In this document: positions 42,890-54,168 of the stretch, in pieces
Layout: every line of letters starts with the position of its first letter
How positions within the stretch are numbered: the first letter of the stretch is position 1
Assembly (NCBI GenBank): GCA_009763385.1
Contig: CM019822.1
Location: 13,254,700-13,318,699 of the forward strand
From: Coix lacryma-jobi var. lacryma-jobi
Taxonomy: Eukaryota > Streptophyta > Magnoliopsida > Poales > Poaceae
Length of the DNA stretch: 64,000 nt
Direction of reading: 5' to 3'
The notes under the pieces: model-generated
Told to the model about the DNA's origin: nothing
What the model saw: only the letters and a program-made list of their open reading frames with translations
Databases searched by the model: none
Translations under genes and position numbers: made by a program

Positions 42890-44095
42890 CCCAAGTTATT
42901 CGAACCGGACCGGAAATCAAACCGCCGAGGACATCAGTTCAATGGTTCATTAGTCCAACTGTTTAGAACCGGTTGAACCATTGGTTCGATTGTTGTGGAC
43001 CGTTAAATCAAACCGGCCATAAATTCTTTGAACCGGTGTGTGTGTGTGTATATATATATATATATGATTTAATTAATAATTAATATTGAAACAATGTACA
43101 AATATATGATATAATTAAATAATTGACAGATGGAACAACATAATTTAATTGTACAACCATAAGGTTCACACATCATAAAAATATAGGATCACATGGTCTT
43201 AAATTCAAAATACAAAGTGCGTGATAATATAAGGTTTATCTTCATACAGTGCATACATCATAAAAATATAAAATCACAGCAACATAGTCTCACTGCCACA
43301 AGTTGATACATTGTATGCTCAACCTCAGGATCAATATTTTTACATGCAGCTACATTACCAGGGTATTTGGCCAAATGTTCCTTGAAACGATGGATTCCTC
43401 CTCCTAAAAAAGTCATGTTACAATACATGCATTTGATCTTCTTTCTTGTTCCTTCTATAACCTGTGTACAATATCCCCATGCAGGACCAGTTTTCCTTCT
43501 TGTCCTTGTTTCTATGGCAGGCTCTTGGGATGGTGTAGAATTCTGGTTCTGGTTAGTATCATCAGTACTAACTGCAACTGCAACAGGTTTGAAGAATCCA
43601 TTGTGTGTGAAAATCCAGGAAACAAAAATATAGAAAAAACAGTAAGGCAACTTAGCAATTATCACATGACTGAAAATATTGAATTCAGTTGCAAAATAAC
43701 CAGATTTGGACATTCCTAATAAACTCTAACAGACAGCTTCACCAATGACTAATCATCAAATAATTAAATAACAATAGGATAATATATAAAACCTAAAAGA
43801 TATAAATTAAAAAGCTCAAGCGCAGTAGCTCACCATTAGCCATGTTCTCTCTTCTCGTCATCTCGTGGAGCAGAGCAGTGGAGCTGTTGAGGTGGAGGCG
43901 TGGAGCAAAGCACAAATCAGACAGTAGATGTAGATCAGCACAGCAGCCACCGCCTGCTCGCTCGTGGGCTCGTGGCTCGTAGTCGCCGCAGCCAGCAGCC
44001 CCAGCGGTCTTTTAAGTGAACCAGACCGGTATAGGCCCTGGTTCGGTCTTTTAGCGGTCCAACCGTCGGTCCGGTCCGCTATGTTCAAAATTGAT
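42890..44095 (-). mobile_element. Degenerate hAT-like transposon carrying a BED finger
   Basis: AACCGG-rich ends at about 42900-43030 and 44020-44085 enclose a minus-strand transposase start. A (tg)n(ta)n tract lies at 43040-43064. The catalytic part of the transposase is missing, so it cannot move itself. The exact ends and TSD could not be fixed. Confidence 0.5.
43258..43843 (-). pseudogene. hAT transposase N-terminus with BED zinc finger
   Basis: ATGGCTAATG at 43843-43834 is followed by a GTGAGC splice donor. The second exon lies at about 43590-43290 and reads STDDTNQNQNSTPSQEPAIE, then WGYCTQVIEGTRKKIKCMYC, then GGGIHRFKEHLAKYPGNVAA. The CX2C...HX4H pattern and the KFKEHLA-like helix are the BED finger that binds transposon ends. 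It then ends in unrelated sequence; the DDE and dimerisation domains are absent. Confidence 0.7.
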
Positions 44096-46136
44096 TGCTC
44101 ATTGATTGACTTAGTACTATGTTCAAAAAAGTAAAATATCCAACTTCACTACAACTTTTCAAAACTACTTCATCGTTCAAAATTCAATTTTGTGAGGCAA
44201 GCAAAAACAAACATGTTATCCATGATGTCGTAGGGTGCTGTGATTATAAACGAGTGTGGCTAAGTTTACAGGTTTTAGTTTCAAACCAAACAGTATGATA
44301 AATTCTCATCAGGTGATATGAACCTAATCATAACCCCCACAGAAAATTAAATTACCATACTGGAAAGGTCAAGACACCAAAAATTAGAAAACTTATTTGA
44401 GGAATCAATTAAAGAGTTTGGAGAATATAAACTGGAAAAAAATATGTGCACCAGCAGATGTTTCCTGGTCCAACCCAACCAAGCCACCATGCATTCTCCT
44501 AATCTGCCCTAGCATGCTCTGTTCACTCCCCCACACAACACAACAGCCATCTCGGTGGAATGGTGATACAGCAAAAAAAGTATGAGAAACTCGACCTACT
44601 TGTGTGTGGCTCCTCCTGTGGGAGGTGGATGTCGTTGTTGTCTCACTGGGTAGGGCAGCCGTTCGTGTGTCAATGAGGCGACATCCTCCACTACTGAATT
44701 GTTCGCTCGGTAGGCCAGCAAACACCGAGCAGCCAATATGGGGCTGGATGGTCACAAGTTTGAAAGGATAAAAAAGTTAATAGTATTGCCAGGAATCGAA
44801 CAAAGGAACAATTAATAAAAAGTAAGTCATGTTCAAAACGCGGTCCAATTTAAACAGTCATGTATGATCATCTTAGAATTGCATTTTGCATTGACATTCT
44901 TTTTCCTATTCCAGTTTCATTAGAGATACTCATAGTCTTGATACTGCTTTTATGAAGTGTGATATTGATTTTGGTTTAACAGTTCATTGATGTATTTTTA
45001 ATTGTAATATCTCTTATGCATAAACCATGTTATTATGGTGTGTCTGATACATCTTTAGATGCTTTGTGAATCTGTGATATTTGTGAATAACATTTACTTA
45101 AGAACTAAGAATAACTTTCACTTATCAAAAGCTGCTATATGAGTGCTTTTAAGATAGACTCAATATAGTGTTTAAATAGAATTAGGTTTTAATCATAGCT
45201 CATATGTTACTTTGCAGAAACATGAGGAGAAGAAATCAAACAACAGATGCCAAGTTCTTTTTCTATGTATATAAATTTGCTACCTATTTCCAAATCCTTA
45301 AGCAGAAATATCGTGAAAAATAGTGGGAAACCACCTTAATTGCACTGGTCACTATGTGGTTTTGGAGATCCTTACCAGCAAAAACAAGAAGGTGAGCACG
45401 AATTCGACGCGAGGAGATGATGGCGGTTGCGACAGACTGGGCGACGCGCTGGGATATAGAGACTTTCTCTAAAAAAAAATATATAGTTTCAACTTCAGGA
45501 TATCCAAGATTATGCTTGCTTATCTACAAGATTGATAGGTGACTTAGTTTCAAGTATTCTGACGTGGTAACTGACACATGAGATCTCAAAGATTAATTCA
45601 TTATCTTGAAGCAATATTAAATTAGATGCAGGTCTATCAATACATGATATCCCGAATTGCAAAGATGCAGGTTTATTGTCAATACATATGAAATTAGGAT
45701 GTGATCACTATGCAGGTCTGTCACAAGGATAGGCTACCTACCCCTTGCTTGACATTATTTTCTATCAGTGAACAAAAGTTTAGGAAATGTGCCTTTTCTG
45801 AAAAGTTAAAAAAAAAATGAATCAGCACAACAAGCAATCACACAAAAACGATGCAATTCAAAGCACATCCTATATTCTTAGCAAATTAATCCTTGCGCAT
45901 GATGAGACCATACCTGCACAGCTCCACGATTTGGTACACAACCTGAATTGCAGCACATGGCCGCTGCCTGCACAGCTCTACGATTTGGTCCACAGTCCAC
46001 ACCACCTGAATCGCAGCACATGACCGTTGCTGGCTGCCTGCCAACAAGCCGCTGGGACCTGAGAGGGGGAGCGGGCAGCTAGGAGAGGGAGCAGCCGAGC
46101 GGGAGCTGCCGCGGCGAGCAGGGGGCGGGGTTGTGG
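44096..46136. other. Unassigned DNA with a short duplication
   Basis: I see no supported gene. A ~55-bp segment (ctgcacagctccacgatttgg... cagcacatg) is duplicated in tandem at 45914-46025 with a small insertion. The frames at 44405-44755 and 45886-46173 are not recognisable. Confidence 0.5.
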
Positions 46137-46144
46137 ACTGTGGA

Positions 46145-46700
46145 TAAGCCTGGGCAAAATACCCGCTACCCATTACCCGTACCCGAATTACCCGAACCCG
46201 GACCCGAATTACCCGAACTCGAGGTACCCGATCCCAACTTCGGATACTGATTTTGATTACCCGAAATTAGTTTGGGTAATTCGGGTAATATCCCCCGGTA
46301 CCCGAACTACCCGAATTACCCGAAGTTGTATTTTTATCTTTGTATTTATCATGTTTTGTTAGTTAAATCAATGAATTATTATTTAATTAGTATACTATTC
46401 TCTCGGTTTGAACAAGTGACTGTAATATGTTATTCTTTGTAAATTAGTGTTAGAATTCTAAACAAGATGTTGCTGAAATTATGTATGAATTCTATTAAAA
46501 TTTTGTATAATTTGCTCTTTTTATGAATTCGGGTAAATCGGGTAATACCCGAACCCGAACCCGAATTATCGGGTACCCGAAGTTGCGGGTAGTTGTGTTT
46601 TTTCAGGACTAAATTCGGGTAGCAATTTTTATTACCCGAACTTTGAATTACCCGAATTACCCGACCGAAAAAAAACGGGTAACCCGAACGCCCAGGCTTA
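46145..46700. mobile_element. hAT-like MITE, 556 bp, TSD ACTGTGGA
   Basis: Perfect 11-bp terminal inverted repeats (TAAGCCTGGGC...GCCCAGGCTTA) are flanked by the 8-bp duplication ACTGTGGA (46137-46144 and 46701-46708). Both arms are packed with ACCCGAATTACCCGAA-type phrases in opposite orientation around an AT-rich centre. There is no transposase. Confidence 0.85.
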
Positions 46701-46708
46701 ACTGTGGA

Positions 46709-47560
46709 GCGGGATGAGATGAGCAGGGGACGCGGAACACACGTCGATTGGGGAGTCAACGTTGGTGTGGCAGCTCGTTCGGCGGCGCGGGCGGAAGACG
46801 GCAGATCCGTGCGCCGCCATGGGAGGAGGCCGGTCGCCTCTTGGGGCGGCGGCTTGGGTCGCAGACGTCCGGCAGTGCAGACGTCCGTTGGCGCTCGAGC
46901 ATCACAGACGGATGGTGGCGGCTCTGTGCGGCGCCGACGGAGGAGCTCGGCGCCTCTTGGGCGGCGGCTGGGGCGCGCGGACGTCCGACGACGCTCGCGG
47001 ACGGACAACGGCGGCTCCGAGCGGCGCGGGCTGCGAGCAGTGCCGAATGGGGGAAACTGGAAGGAACCGAGCGGCTGGGCGGGTTGGGTGGGCGTACGCG
47101 GGGAGCGCAAGACACGCCAGTGTTTGGGGGCGGGCGGCCGGAGGAGACCGGCGGCGCGGAGGAGAGGGACGCGAGGTAGGAGGCGGTGGAGCGTCGGCGG
47201 GGCGGAGGGGAGGGCGCGGAGGGAGGCGGTGGGCTTCCGGCGAAGCGGGAGTGGGTGCGGTGGCGAGCGCGCGTGGAGGAGGGCGGTGGAGAGTCGGCGG
47301 GGCGGAGGGGAGGGCGCGGAGGGAGGAGGGGGAGAGCCGAAGGGGAGGGCAGAGGAGGAGCCGGCGGAGAGGGAGGAGAGGGAGAGGAGGGAAGGAGGCG
47401 GCGGCGGGAAGGGCGAGGAGGGCGAGGGGCGGTGGCGGGGCGGAGGGGGAGGGCGCGGAGGGAGGCGGTGGCGGGGCGGAGGGGAGGGCGCGCCGAAGTG
47501 GGCGTGGACGATTCCTCTTTAAACGTTTTAGTGGTAGAGATTCACAAATCGCAATCGCAT
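46709..47560 (+). other. GC-rich purine-skewed low-complexity region
   Basis: The plus strand is strongly G/A biased (gaggcggtgg, ggagggcgcgg repeated). Long frames on both strands (46704-47562, and 46902-47681 minus) are simple-composition artefacts of Arg/Gly or Pro/Ala. An ordinary CpG-rich promoter or 5' UTR is possible, but I see no attached gene. Confidence 0.55.
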
Positions 47561-49350
47561 AGCTGGACAGAGACTGCTGCGTCTGCGTGCGTCCGATCCA
47601 CCAGAGAGGACTCTTTGTCTCAGCCAGAACCATCGGATTTTCCGCAGGCGGAATCCTGAACGTTGGATGGGAATATTCCAATTGGCAGTCAGCGCGAGCT
47701 AGCTTGACACGCCGTGGGCTGAGTCAGAGCCAGCAGTCCAGCACTGTCTGTGTAGTGTGCATGCTACGGATGGACCGGACTGCCGGTGAAGATGTTCAGA
47801 GTGACGTGGTGAGCTCGTAGTCGTAGATCACGCGCCTATGTGTACAGTCTACACTGCTTGTCTCTTCTTTTTCCGGCATCATCAAATCGGCAAAACAGAG
47901 TCGGATTTTTTTTTTCACAATAAAACAGAGTCGGATTGACGCTGTGGTGGTGGACCGCACGGTGCCAAACTCATCATTATATTTTTGTTGCTGCGAATTG
48001 TCTAGCCAAATTAAGTTTGGTTGTAGTTAAAATATGGACTGCAAAAATTTGTGTGATGACAATAATGTCAGTCTAAGTGGGATTTCATAGAAGGTTTCAT
48101 GCATATTAAATAGGGTGTTACATTAACTTTTTTGCATGCATGGAATAGGAGGAGAGATAAGGAGAAACGTTTTCTTCATCTCCATGAAACCTTTGAGCGT
48201 TGTTTTCAAAACGGTGAAATCTAAATGTCATTATGTTTCATCCCATAAAATACGCACGGCTCGAGAGAGAAAAGAAGAGAGAAAAAGGGATCATGGGATT
48301 ACGAAGCATATGAAACTGTGCATTGAGATTGACCTAGTTTTTCATATGCTTCAAAATGAGGGAACGCACTGCTTATATTAACTATGATGATCATCAATAT
48401 CTTAATCGTGTTTTGTCATGGTGGCATATAGTTCGTTTTTCCAGAGTGTATAGGTGATCATTGGACTTTTTTTATTGGAAGTTGCACAATTTTACAGTAC
48501 CCATATACAGGAAATTCATCCAAACTATTAAAAATCTTCATAAAATATACTCTCTACACTTATAAACATATAAAACCACACCTTTAACAATATTTATCCA
48601 ATTACTTAACTAAGTGAAGTGAAAATATCGAGTAACACAAGATATGTCATCAAAAGTACTTAAAACGTGTATTGTATGTTTGTTTGCATAAATATGTATA
48701 AAAACGAATAATAATAAAACAAATTGATAAAATCAACGGTGTCATATATAAAATGAAGGGAGAAATGGCTAGTTGGGGGTGTAGATATGCCTCAAGCAGC
48801 TAGTGGACCACCTCCTCCGAGTTGATGCCTGCTTGATGATAGGGTTAATTTTGTTTTTTAATTTATTAGACAAATCATACCCATGCATGTAACATGAAAA
48901 TCGATATCGGGTATGTAGATAATGAACTAAGCGTATAGCTCAGCTGGGTTCGTTTGCATCGCTCGGAGGAGCGGTGATGTCTACCTAGATTCAATATTGT
49001 GGTCGTATTTTTTTAGGATTTAACGACACTATTCCGTGTGATTTGCAATAAAAGTAGGGCAAATGTATCTAAGCTAATTAAGTAACAATATAGGGATAGG
49101 GATATCTACATCACAAACAAGCCAATCGATCACTTTATTCTAAAAAGCATACGTTTCTCCGACACTTATACAATAAATAAGAAGCCAAACATTATACAGT
49201 TAAATCAAGCATCACACACACATTGTCATTCTAGCGATTATTGGGAAATACCACAACACATGCAGACGTACTATACTTTAATTAAGTCCATCTATTATTG
49301 ATGGTGCCAACCATATCATGGATTTCTCCTTGTTTGCCTTCTTCTTTCAG
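47561..49350. other. Unassigned intergenic DNA
   Basis: Mostly AT-rich and without a supported gene. A tRNA-derived SINE-like stretch lies at 48930-49014. Confidence 0.5.
48930..49014 (+). repeat. tRNA-derived SINE-like fragment
   Basis: gcgtaTAGCTCAGCTGGgttcg contains a polymerase III A-box (TAGCTCAGCTGG). About 55 bp later agattcaat resembles a degraded B-box, followed by a T-rich end. It does not fold as a full tRNA. Confidence 0.4.
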
Positions 49351-49605
49351 TCAGCCGTTATGGCAAGGCGGATTCTTTGGGCTAAAACTCCCGCAGGAAG
49401 GTCCTGGTTTCAGTTGCTGCAGGTACAGGTGTTTGATGTACTGATGTGTGACAGGATGGTCACCACCACCGGAGGAGGCAGCCTCGCCGGCCCATGTGCC
49501 TTCAAGTTCAAGCCGCCGCGCCGACGACAACCCCGGCGATGCCAGCAGCATTATCAGCACTGCTACAATCATCAGAGGAAAAACGAACCTGGTCATCATG
49601 GCCAT
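49351..49605 (-). CDS. Small secreted peptide precursor with two-Cys C-terminus (84 aa)
   Basis: An intact 84-codon frame on the minus strand. Residues 1-28 form a signal peptide (FVFPLMIVAVLIMLLASPG core) with likely cleavage before ARRLE. A variable spacer WAGEAASSGGGDHPV follows, then YIKHLYLQQL, and the end PSCGSFSPKNPPCHNG with two cysteines ten residues apart. The gene at 56580 shares the start, the WAG..AASSG.DHPV spacer and the PSCGS-P--PPC end. Such a layout suggests a secreted precursor processed to a short disulphide-bridged signal. The Cys pair recalls small phytocytokines, but no known motif such as CTNIP is present. Family not recognised. Confidence 0.7.
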   Translation of the reverse strand: MAMMTRFVFPLMIVAVLIMLLASPGLSSARRLELEGTWAGEAASSGGGDHPVTHQYIKHLYLQQLKPGPSCGSFSPKNPPCHNG

Positions 49606-49798
49606 CTGCTATATGAACTGTGCTCTCCTCTGCAAGCTCTGATTGATAGTCTGATGCTTGCATATGATGGAGAGTTTTGGAGAAGCAAAATTTTCTGCAC
49701 GGGCTGTTATTAGCTATATCGAGCGACAGGCTTAATTATTTTCTGCTCGATCTATGTGATGAGATCGATGAGATGAATGCCGGGTGATCAGCACGGGC

Positions 49799-49806
49799 AT
49801 ATATAG
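49799..49806 (-). promoter_or_regulatory. TATA box of the 84-aa precursor gene
   Basis: ctatatat on the minus strand lies about 194 bp upstream of the ATG at 49605. Confidence 0.5.
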
Positions 49807-49857
49807 AAGTTTTAAAGATTTGTGGAAACTCCACGCGAGCTATAGCTCCATCGTTAT

Positions 49858-49866
49858 TTACGTGTG
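49858..49866 (-). promoter_or_regulatory. TTACGTGTG motif upstream of the 84-aa precursor gene
   Basis: It lies 52 bp beyond the TATA box and matches the core at 39744 and 57219, in the same orientation relative to the gene. Confidence 0.5.
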
Positions 49867-50019
49867 AGTGTGACTAAATACAGTGCGTTTTAACTGAGAG
49901 CACGAGCTAATTTACTACGCGGCTTAAGTTCTCCTGCGGTGTTCCCACCTCCCAAGGGAAAACGATCCTCGCAAGTCTCGTAAACTTACAAAAGTCGTGG
50001 CCTTTCGGCTGGCATACGG

Positions 50020-50525
50020 GTATACTTGGCCATGAGGCCATGAGGCACGAGGCCCGCCAGCCAGGCCCACGGCCCGGCCTTTTGGCCTGGCCCACGCCCG
50101 CCCGGCACGGCTGCTGGCGGGCCCGGGCCGGCCTGGCCCGACCCCTAGGGCCGTGCCTGGGCCTTGCCCTGGGCACGGCGGGCCGGCCCGGCCCGGCCCG
50201 ATATATAAAAAAAATATTATGTACAAATATATATACATTATAAAAATAAATGTATATAAATATATAAATATATATATATAAATACACATAAATATACATA
50301 TATTTATATATAAAATAAATAAATAAATAAAAATATATATATATATATAAAGGAAAATCTGCTGTGGGCCTGGCGGGCCCGACGGGCCTACGGGCGGCCC
50401 GAGCCCTGCCTGGGCCGGGCCTGGCTGGCGCTGAGGCACGAGGCCCGACCTCGGCCCGGCCGGTCGGGCCGTGCCTTGGTCGGGCCCGGGCCGGGGCGGG
50501 CCGGGCCGGCCCGTTGGCCATGTAC
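50020..50525. mobile_element. hAT-like MITE with GGCCC-rich arms and AT core
   Basis: The 8-bp direct repeat GCATACGG (50012-50019 and 50526-50533) flanks it. The arms (50020-50200 and 50360-50525) are inverted, made of GGCCCGGCC-type phrases. Terminal repeats are imperfect: cttggccatgag at left, ttggccatg at right. The core (50200-50355) is nearly pure A/T. The long frames across it are composition artefacts. Confidence 0.75.
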
Positions 50526-50560
50526 GCATACGGTGGGCGTGAAACGTACTACTACCACCA

Positions 50561-52760
50561 CTAGTTTAGTGCCCGTGCTAACGCTACGATTTCACTTCAT
50601 GATGTATTCAAAAACAGAATAACTAAAATTATTTTGTTCAACTTTTACACAATTGCAATGATTCTGAGTACAATCCAAAAACTATTGTCCTTAAAAGGCT
50701 TAATAAACAAGAAGTAACTGTAGCGAGACTGAAATATTGTTGAATATTTCCAGTAATCTTTGTTAGAAATTACCTGGGTCACATGGTCAGATAGAGTGGT
50801 TCCAGTTCAATACTCCATGTAATTAATCATTCATAGATCACAACTTACATTATGTAAAAGTTTATTAAAACCAAAATTATGAGTGATACAGAGGTTGTTG
50901 CAATGGTCTAAACTAATAATAATATCGACGTTGTTGTTTTTTGAAAATCGTGCTACAACGTTGCTGCACGGACGGTGACCGCATTGCTGCAGCGACGTGC
51001 ACGTTGAGGCGCTTGCGTGGAGGCGCGACCGGCAGCATGCGCCGTGGAGGCTCGCGTCTGTGGAAGCAAACGACGGCCTCGCTGCACGCACGGGTGGGCT
51101 CGCGTGTATGGCGACATTTTTTTGCTCGTGTGTGTATCTACGCGGACATCGACCAACATGTGTTTAGATGGACGATAGAATTATATGCATGAGTCTCACC
51201 TGCATTCGTGGAGTCGGACAACGGCTCAGATCGTGGACGGCGATGGGTCGGCATCGCCTTTGTCCGTGGAGTCGGACGGCGACCTCGCAGTCAGGATCGC
51301 GGACGGCAACCTCGTGAGCGCGGCCTGGGATCACGCACGACGATTGGTCGGTCTCGTCTGCGTGGACGGTTGCGATTGTCCGGCCTCCTCTGCACGGACG
51401 GCATTCTCGTGACCGTGGCTTAGATACAGGGCAATTGGCCGGCCTCAAGGCTGGAACAGCGGATGGCGGCCTCGCTGCACGCATGGTGGGCTCGTGTGCG
51501 TGGCGACAGATTTTTTCGCTCGTGCGTGTATCTACGCGGACAACGGCGGACATGTATTTAGACGGACAACAGAATCGCGTGCATGAGTCTCACCTACGAT
51601 TGTGGAGTCAGACGTCGACTCAGATCGTGAATGGCAATTGGTCAGTGTCACCTTTGTCTGTAGAGTCGGATGGTGGCCTCGGATCGCTGACGGCGGCCTC
51701 GCAATTGGGATCGCAGATGACGTCCTCGTAAACGCGGCCTGGGATCACGCAGGACGATTAGTCGGCCTCGCATGCACGTGCGAAAACTGCGATTGTCAGA
51801 CCTCGTCTGCGCGGATGGTGTTCTCGTGAGCGCAGCCTGGACAAGCGCAAGGCAATTGGTCGGCCTCAAGGTTGGGACAGCGGAGGGTCGCCTCGCAAAT
51901 TTTTCCGCTTATGATGGCGCAATCTTTTCCCGGACGACGCCCTTTGTAGCTGGGATCGCGAACGGCGTCCTCGTGAGCATGGCCTGGGATTGCGCACGAC
52001 GATTGGTCAGCCTCGCCTGCGCGAACAGCGGCGATTGTGTCCGGTCTCGTCTGCGCGGATGGCGGCCTCGCGAACGGCGTTCTCGTGAGCGTGGCCTGAA
52101 CACGTGCAAGATAATTAGCCGGTCTCAAGGCTGAGACAACGGACGGTGACCTCGCAAAATTTTCCACATCGCACGACGACCTGGCAATTTTTTTTCAGAC
52201 GACGACCTCACAATTTTCCTAGACGGTGGCCTCGCAAGTTTCCCTGACGGCGGTCGTCCGCGACAGCCTGCGGACATGCAAGGAATCCGACGTAGCGCTT
52301 GGTTGGAAAGGAGGAAGGTGTTTTTTTTCATGATGTTTTTAGCGCTTGGTTGGGAAGACAGACGATGTTTTTTTTTGTGCGTGATGTTTTTTTCCTTCCA
52401 CGATGATCTGCGTGTGCAAGGATTCTGCACTTGGATGGCAATATCGGACAGTGATTTTTTTTTCACGCGATGTGCGCTTGGCTGCATCCCGATTTCTTTT
52501 CCGTGATGTGCGCTTGGCTGGTGACGTGGATGATTTTTTTCCGTGATGTTTTTTCTTCCATTTTTTTCTCTTGTGTGGATCGGAGGGGGAAGAGGATGTA
52601 TACCATACATCTATTCTGGTCCACTGGATGTGAGTGAGTAAGGAGAGAGAAGATTATGAAACAAATTTGGATGGTCGATTGTTATGGAGTTAATTTTGTG
52701 GGTACAATTTTGCGTGTGGATTTAGCGAGGCCATCTCAGCGGGAGAGGTTTTCTTTGGTA
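50561..52760 (-). mobile_element. Helitron-like element, minus strand, with internal repeat array
   Basis: A minus-strand hairpin region around cgtagcgttagcacggg, then cactaaa and CTAG (50561-50564) next to A50560, mark a Helitron 3' end. A GC-rich repeat array (50990-52150) follows, then a T-rich segment with gcgcttggttgg repeats (52280-52560). The 5' end near 52760 is a guess. No Rep/helicase is present. Confidence 0.5.
51070..52150. repeat. About 395-bp tandem repeat with sub-repeats
   Basis: A unit from ctcgctgcacgca through gagtctcacc to gtggagtc occurs at about 51077-51465 and 51466-51870. Shorter phrases such as gcggcctgggatcacgcacg and ttggtcggcctc recur through 52130. All frames here are repeat shadows. 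Confidence 0.7.
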
Positions 52761-52784
52761 CACCAAGCAAAGAAAAATGATGGT

Positions 52785-53025
52785 ATATTAGGGCATGATC
52801 AATAATAGAGCCAAGCTATATAATAGTTAGTCTTCTATTTGGCTACAAACCATTTTCTTTCCTATTCCTCCTCACATGTATCTTTATTGGGACCCACTAT
52901 TATCTATGTTTCCGTGCCTAGTTTGGTGCTTACATGAGAGTCAAGTTCTTCTCTCTCTCATCCCTTCTCTCCGCCACATCAGCATTTGCTTGGCTATAAG
53001 TCAATTATTGTACCGGGTAGATGCA
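52785..53025. mobile_element. MITE-like repeat
   Basis: The phrases gggcatgatcaataatagag, tggctacaaaccat, ctctctctcatccc and ggctataagtcaattattgt match a common grass MITE type by memory of its layout. Ends and TSD are not clear. Confidence 0.4.
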
Positions 53026-54163
53026 TTCACGTCATCAGTGCCGGGGCGGGCCTGGTCTCGGTATGTACACCGTTGTGCATGCACACGTGGCTGCTTTGGT
53101 AGGACACCAAGCAAAGTTTGTGACTACACACCTGAATTTTTTTTTAGGTACGTACACGTCTCCTCTTAGAGGCTGTTCACTTAGCAAATTATCTCTAACT
53201 AAGGGTAAAAATCATGGTAGTTTACGAACTAATCTGGAAATTCTCTATTTTTTCTAGATGCGGTTCATGTGGTAAATTGTTCTTAGAAACACTTCATACA
53301 AAAGAAACATCATGCTCCTATTGCCCCCACGCCCTTCTTAAACACATTACACATGATACGGTACGTTCGCGAAAAACGACCACTATATTAGACCACTGTA
53401 GAGGAGCCATTGTTGAACTCATTTTGGAGGTGAAAATGCAAAAATAGTAAAAATAGTTAGGGGAGATTCTTTTCCATGAATTTTTTGTGAAGAGTTGGTT
53501 TTAAGAAATAAAACTATGACATCCCTAGTGCATTTTTAAGTTTACTCATAATTTCTTCCTTAGGCCGGGTCATCATCTCAGAAAGAGCATGTTGGTTTTG
53601 TTCCCATATAGTTTAGTTGCTTGGGAGAGATTTCATATAGATATATGGGAACCTCGAATAATATTATAAGAAAAAAAAAGAAATCTTAGGAGTTTGTCTG
53701 TGAATAGGTTGCCTCATATGTTCCATATATTTCTATAACTAGAGCTTGCATGCTTGGGAGAGATTTCATAGAGAGAGCTACCTGATTTGGGTCCATCACA
53801 GAGAAATGTACATCGACTGAAAGAAGCAATCATGAAGCATTACAAATGAAAAGTAGCGATGCAGATGAGATGAGGTGAAGAGGAGTTCACCAGTGCCACC
53901 CATGTCATATTGGTGGTGAAACTTATATGGTACACACTAGCACAAAAAGGATTTTCGGATACGGTTAAAAATGATTTTCAAGGGAATGAGCATGTAGCTT
54001 CGAGTGGACAAAATGTGGTGGCGGATCTAACGAGATCATGGAGAGAAATGAGGTGGCGGCGATGGGTAGGAAGAGGGAGATAGGTAGTACTGTATTGCGA
54101 AGGATAGTGGGGAGGGGAGCTAGGAGTTTTTAGGGGTTCCAAACCCATCTATTATATATTAAG
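53026..54163. other. Unassigned DNA with a possible CACTA end
   Basis: No supported gene is seen. CACTAGCACAAAAAGGATTT near 53935 resembles a CACTA transposon terminus, but no partner end was found. The frames at 52876-53447 have no recognisable features. Confidence 0.4.
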
Positions 54164-54168
54164 GCTAG

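Noticed and set aside
46704..47681. Frames of 259-272 aa on both strands
   Set aside because: The region is purine-skewed low-complexity DNA; the products are Arg/Gly or Pro/Ala runs with no domain.
48930..49014. Functional tRNA gene
   Set aside because: Only the A-box is good; the B-box is degraded and no cloverleaf with a proper acceptor stem can be drawn.
49907..50529. About 200-aa minus-strand frames
   Set aside because: They are translations of GGCCC-rich MITE arms and an AT core, producing Pro/Arg and Tyr/Ile runs.
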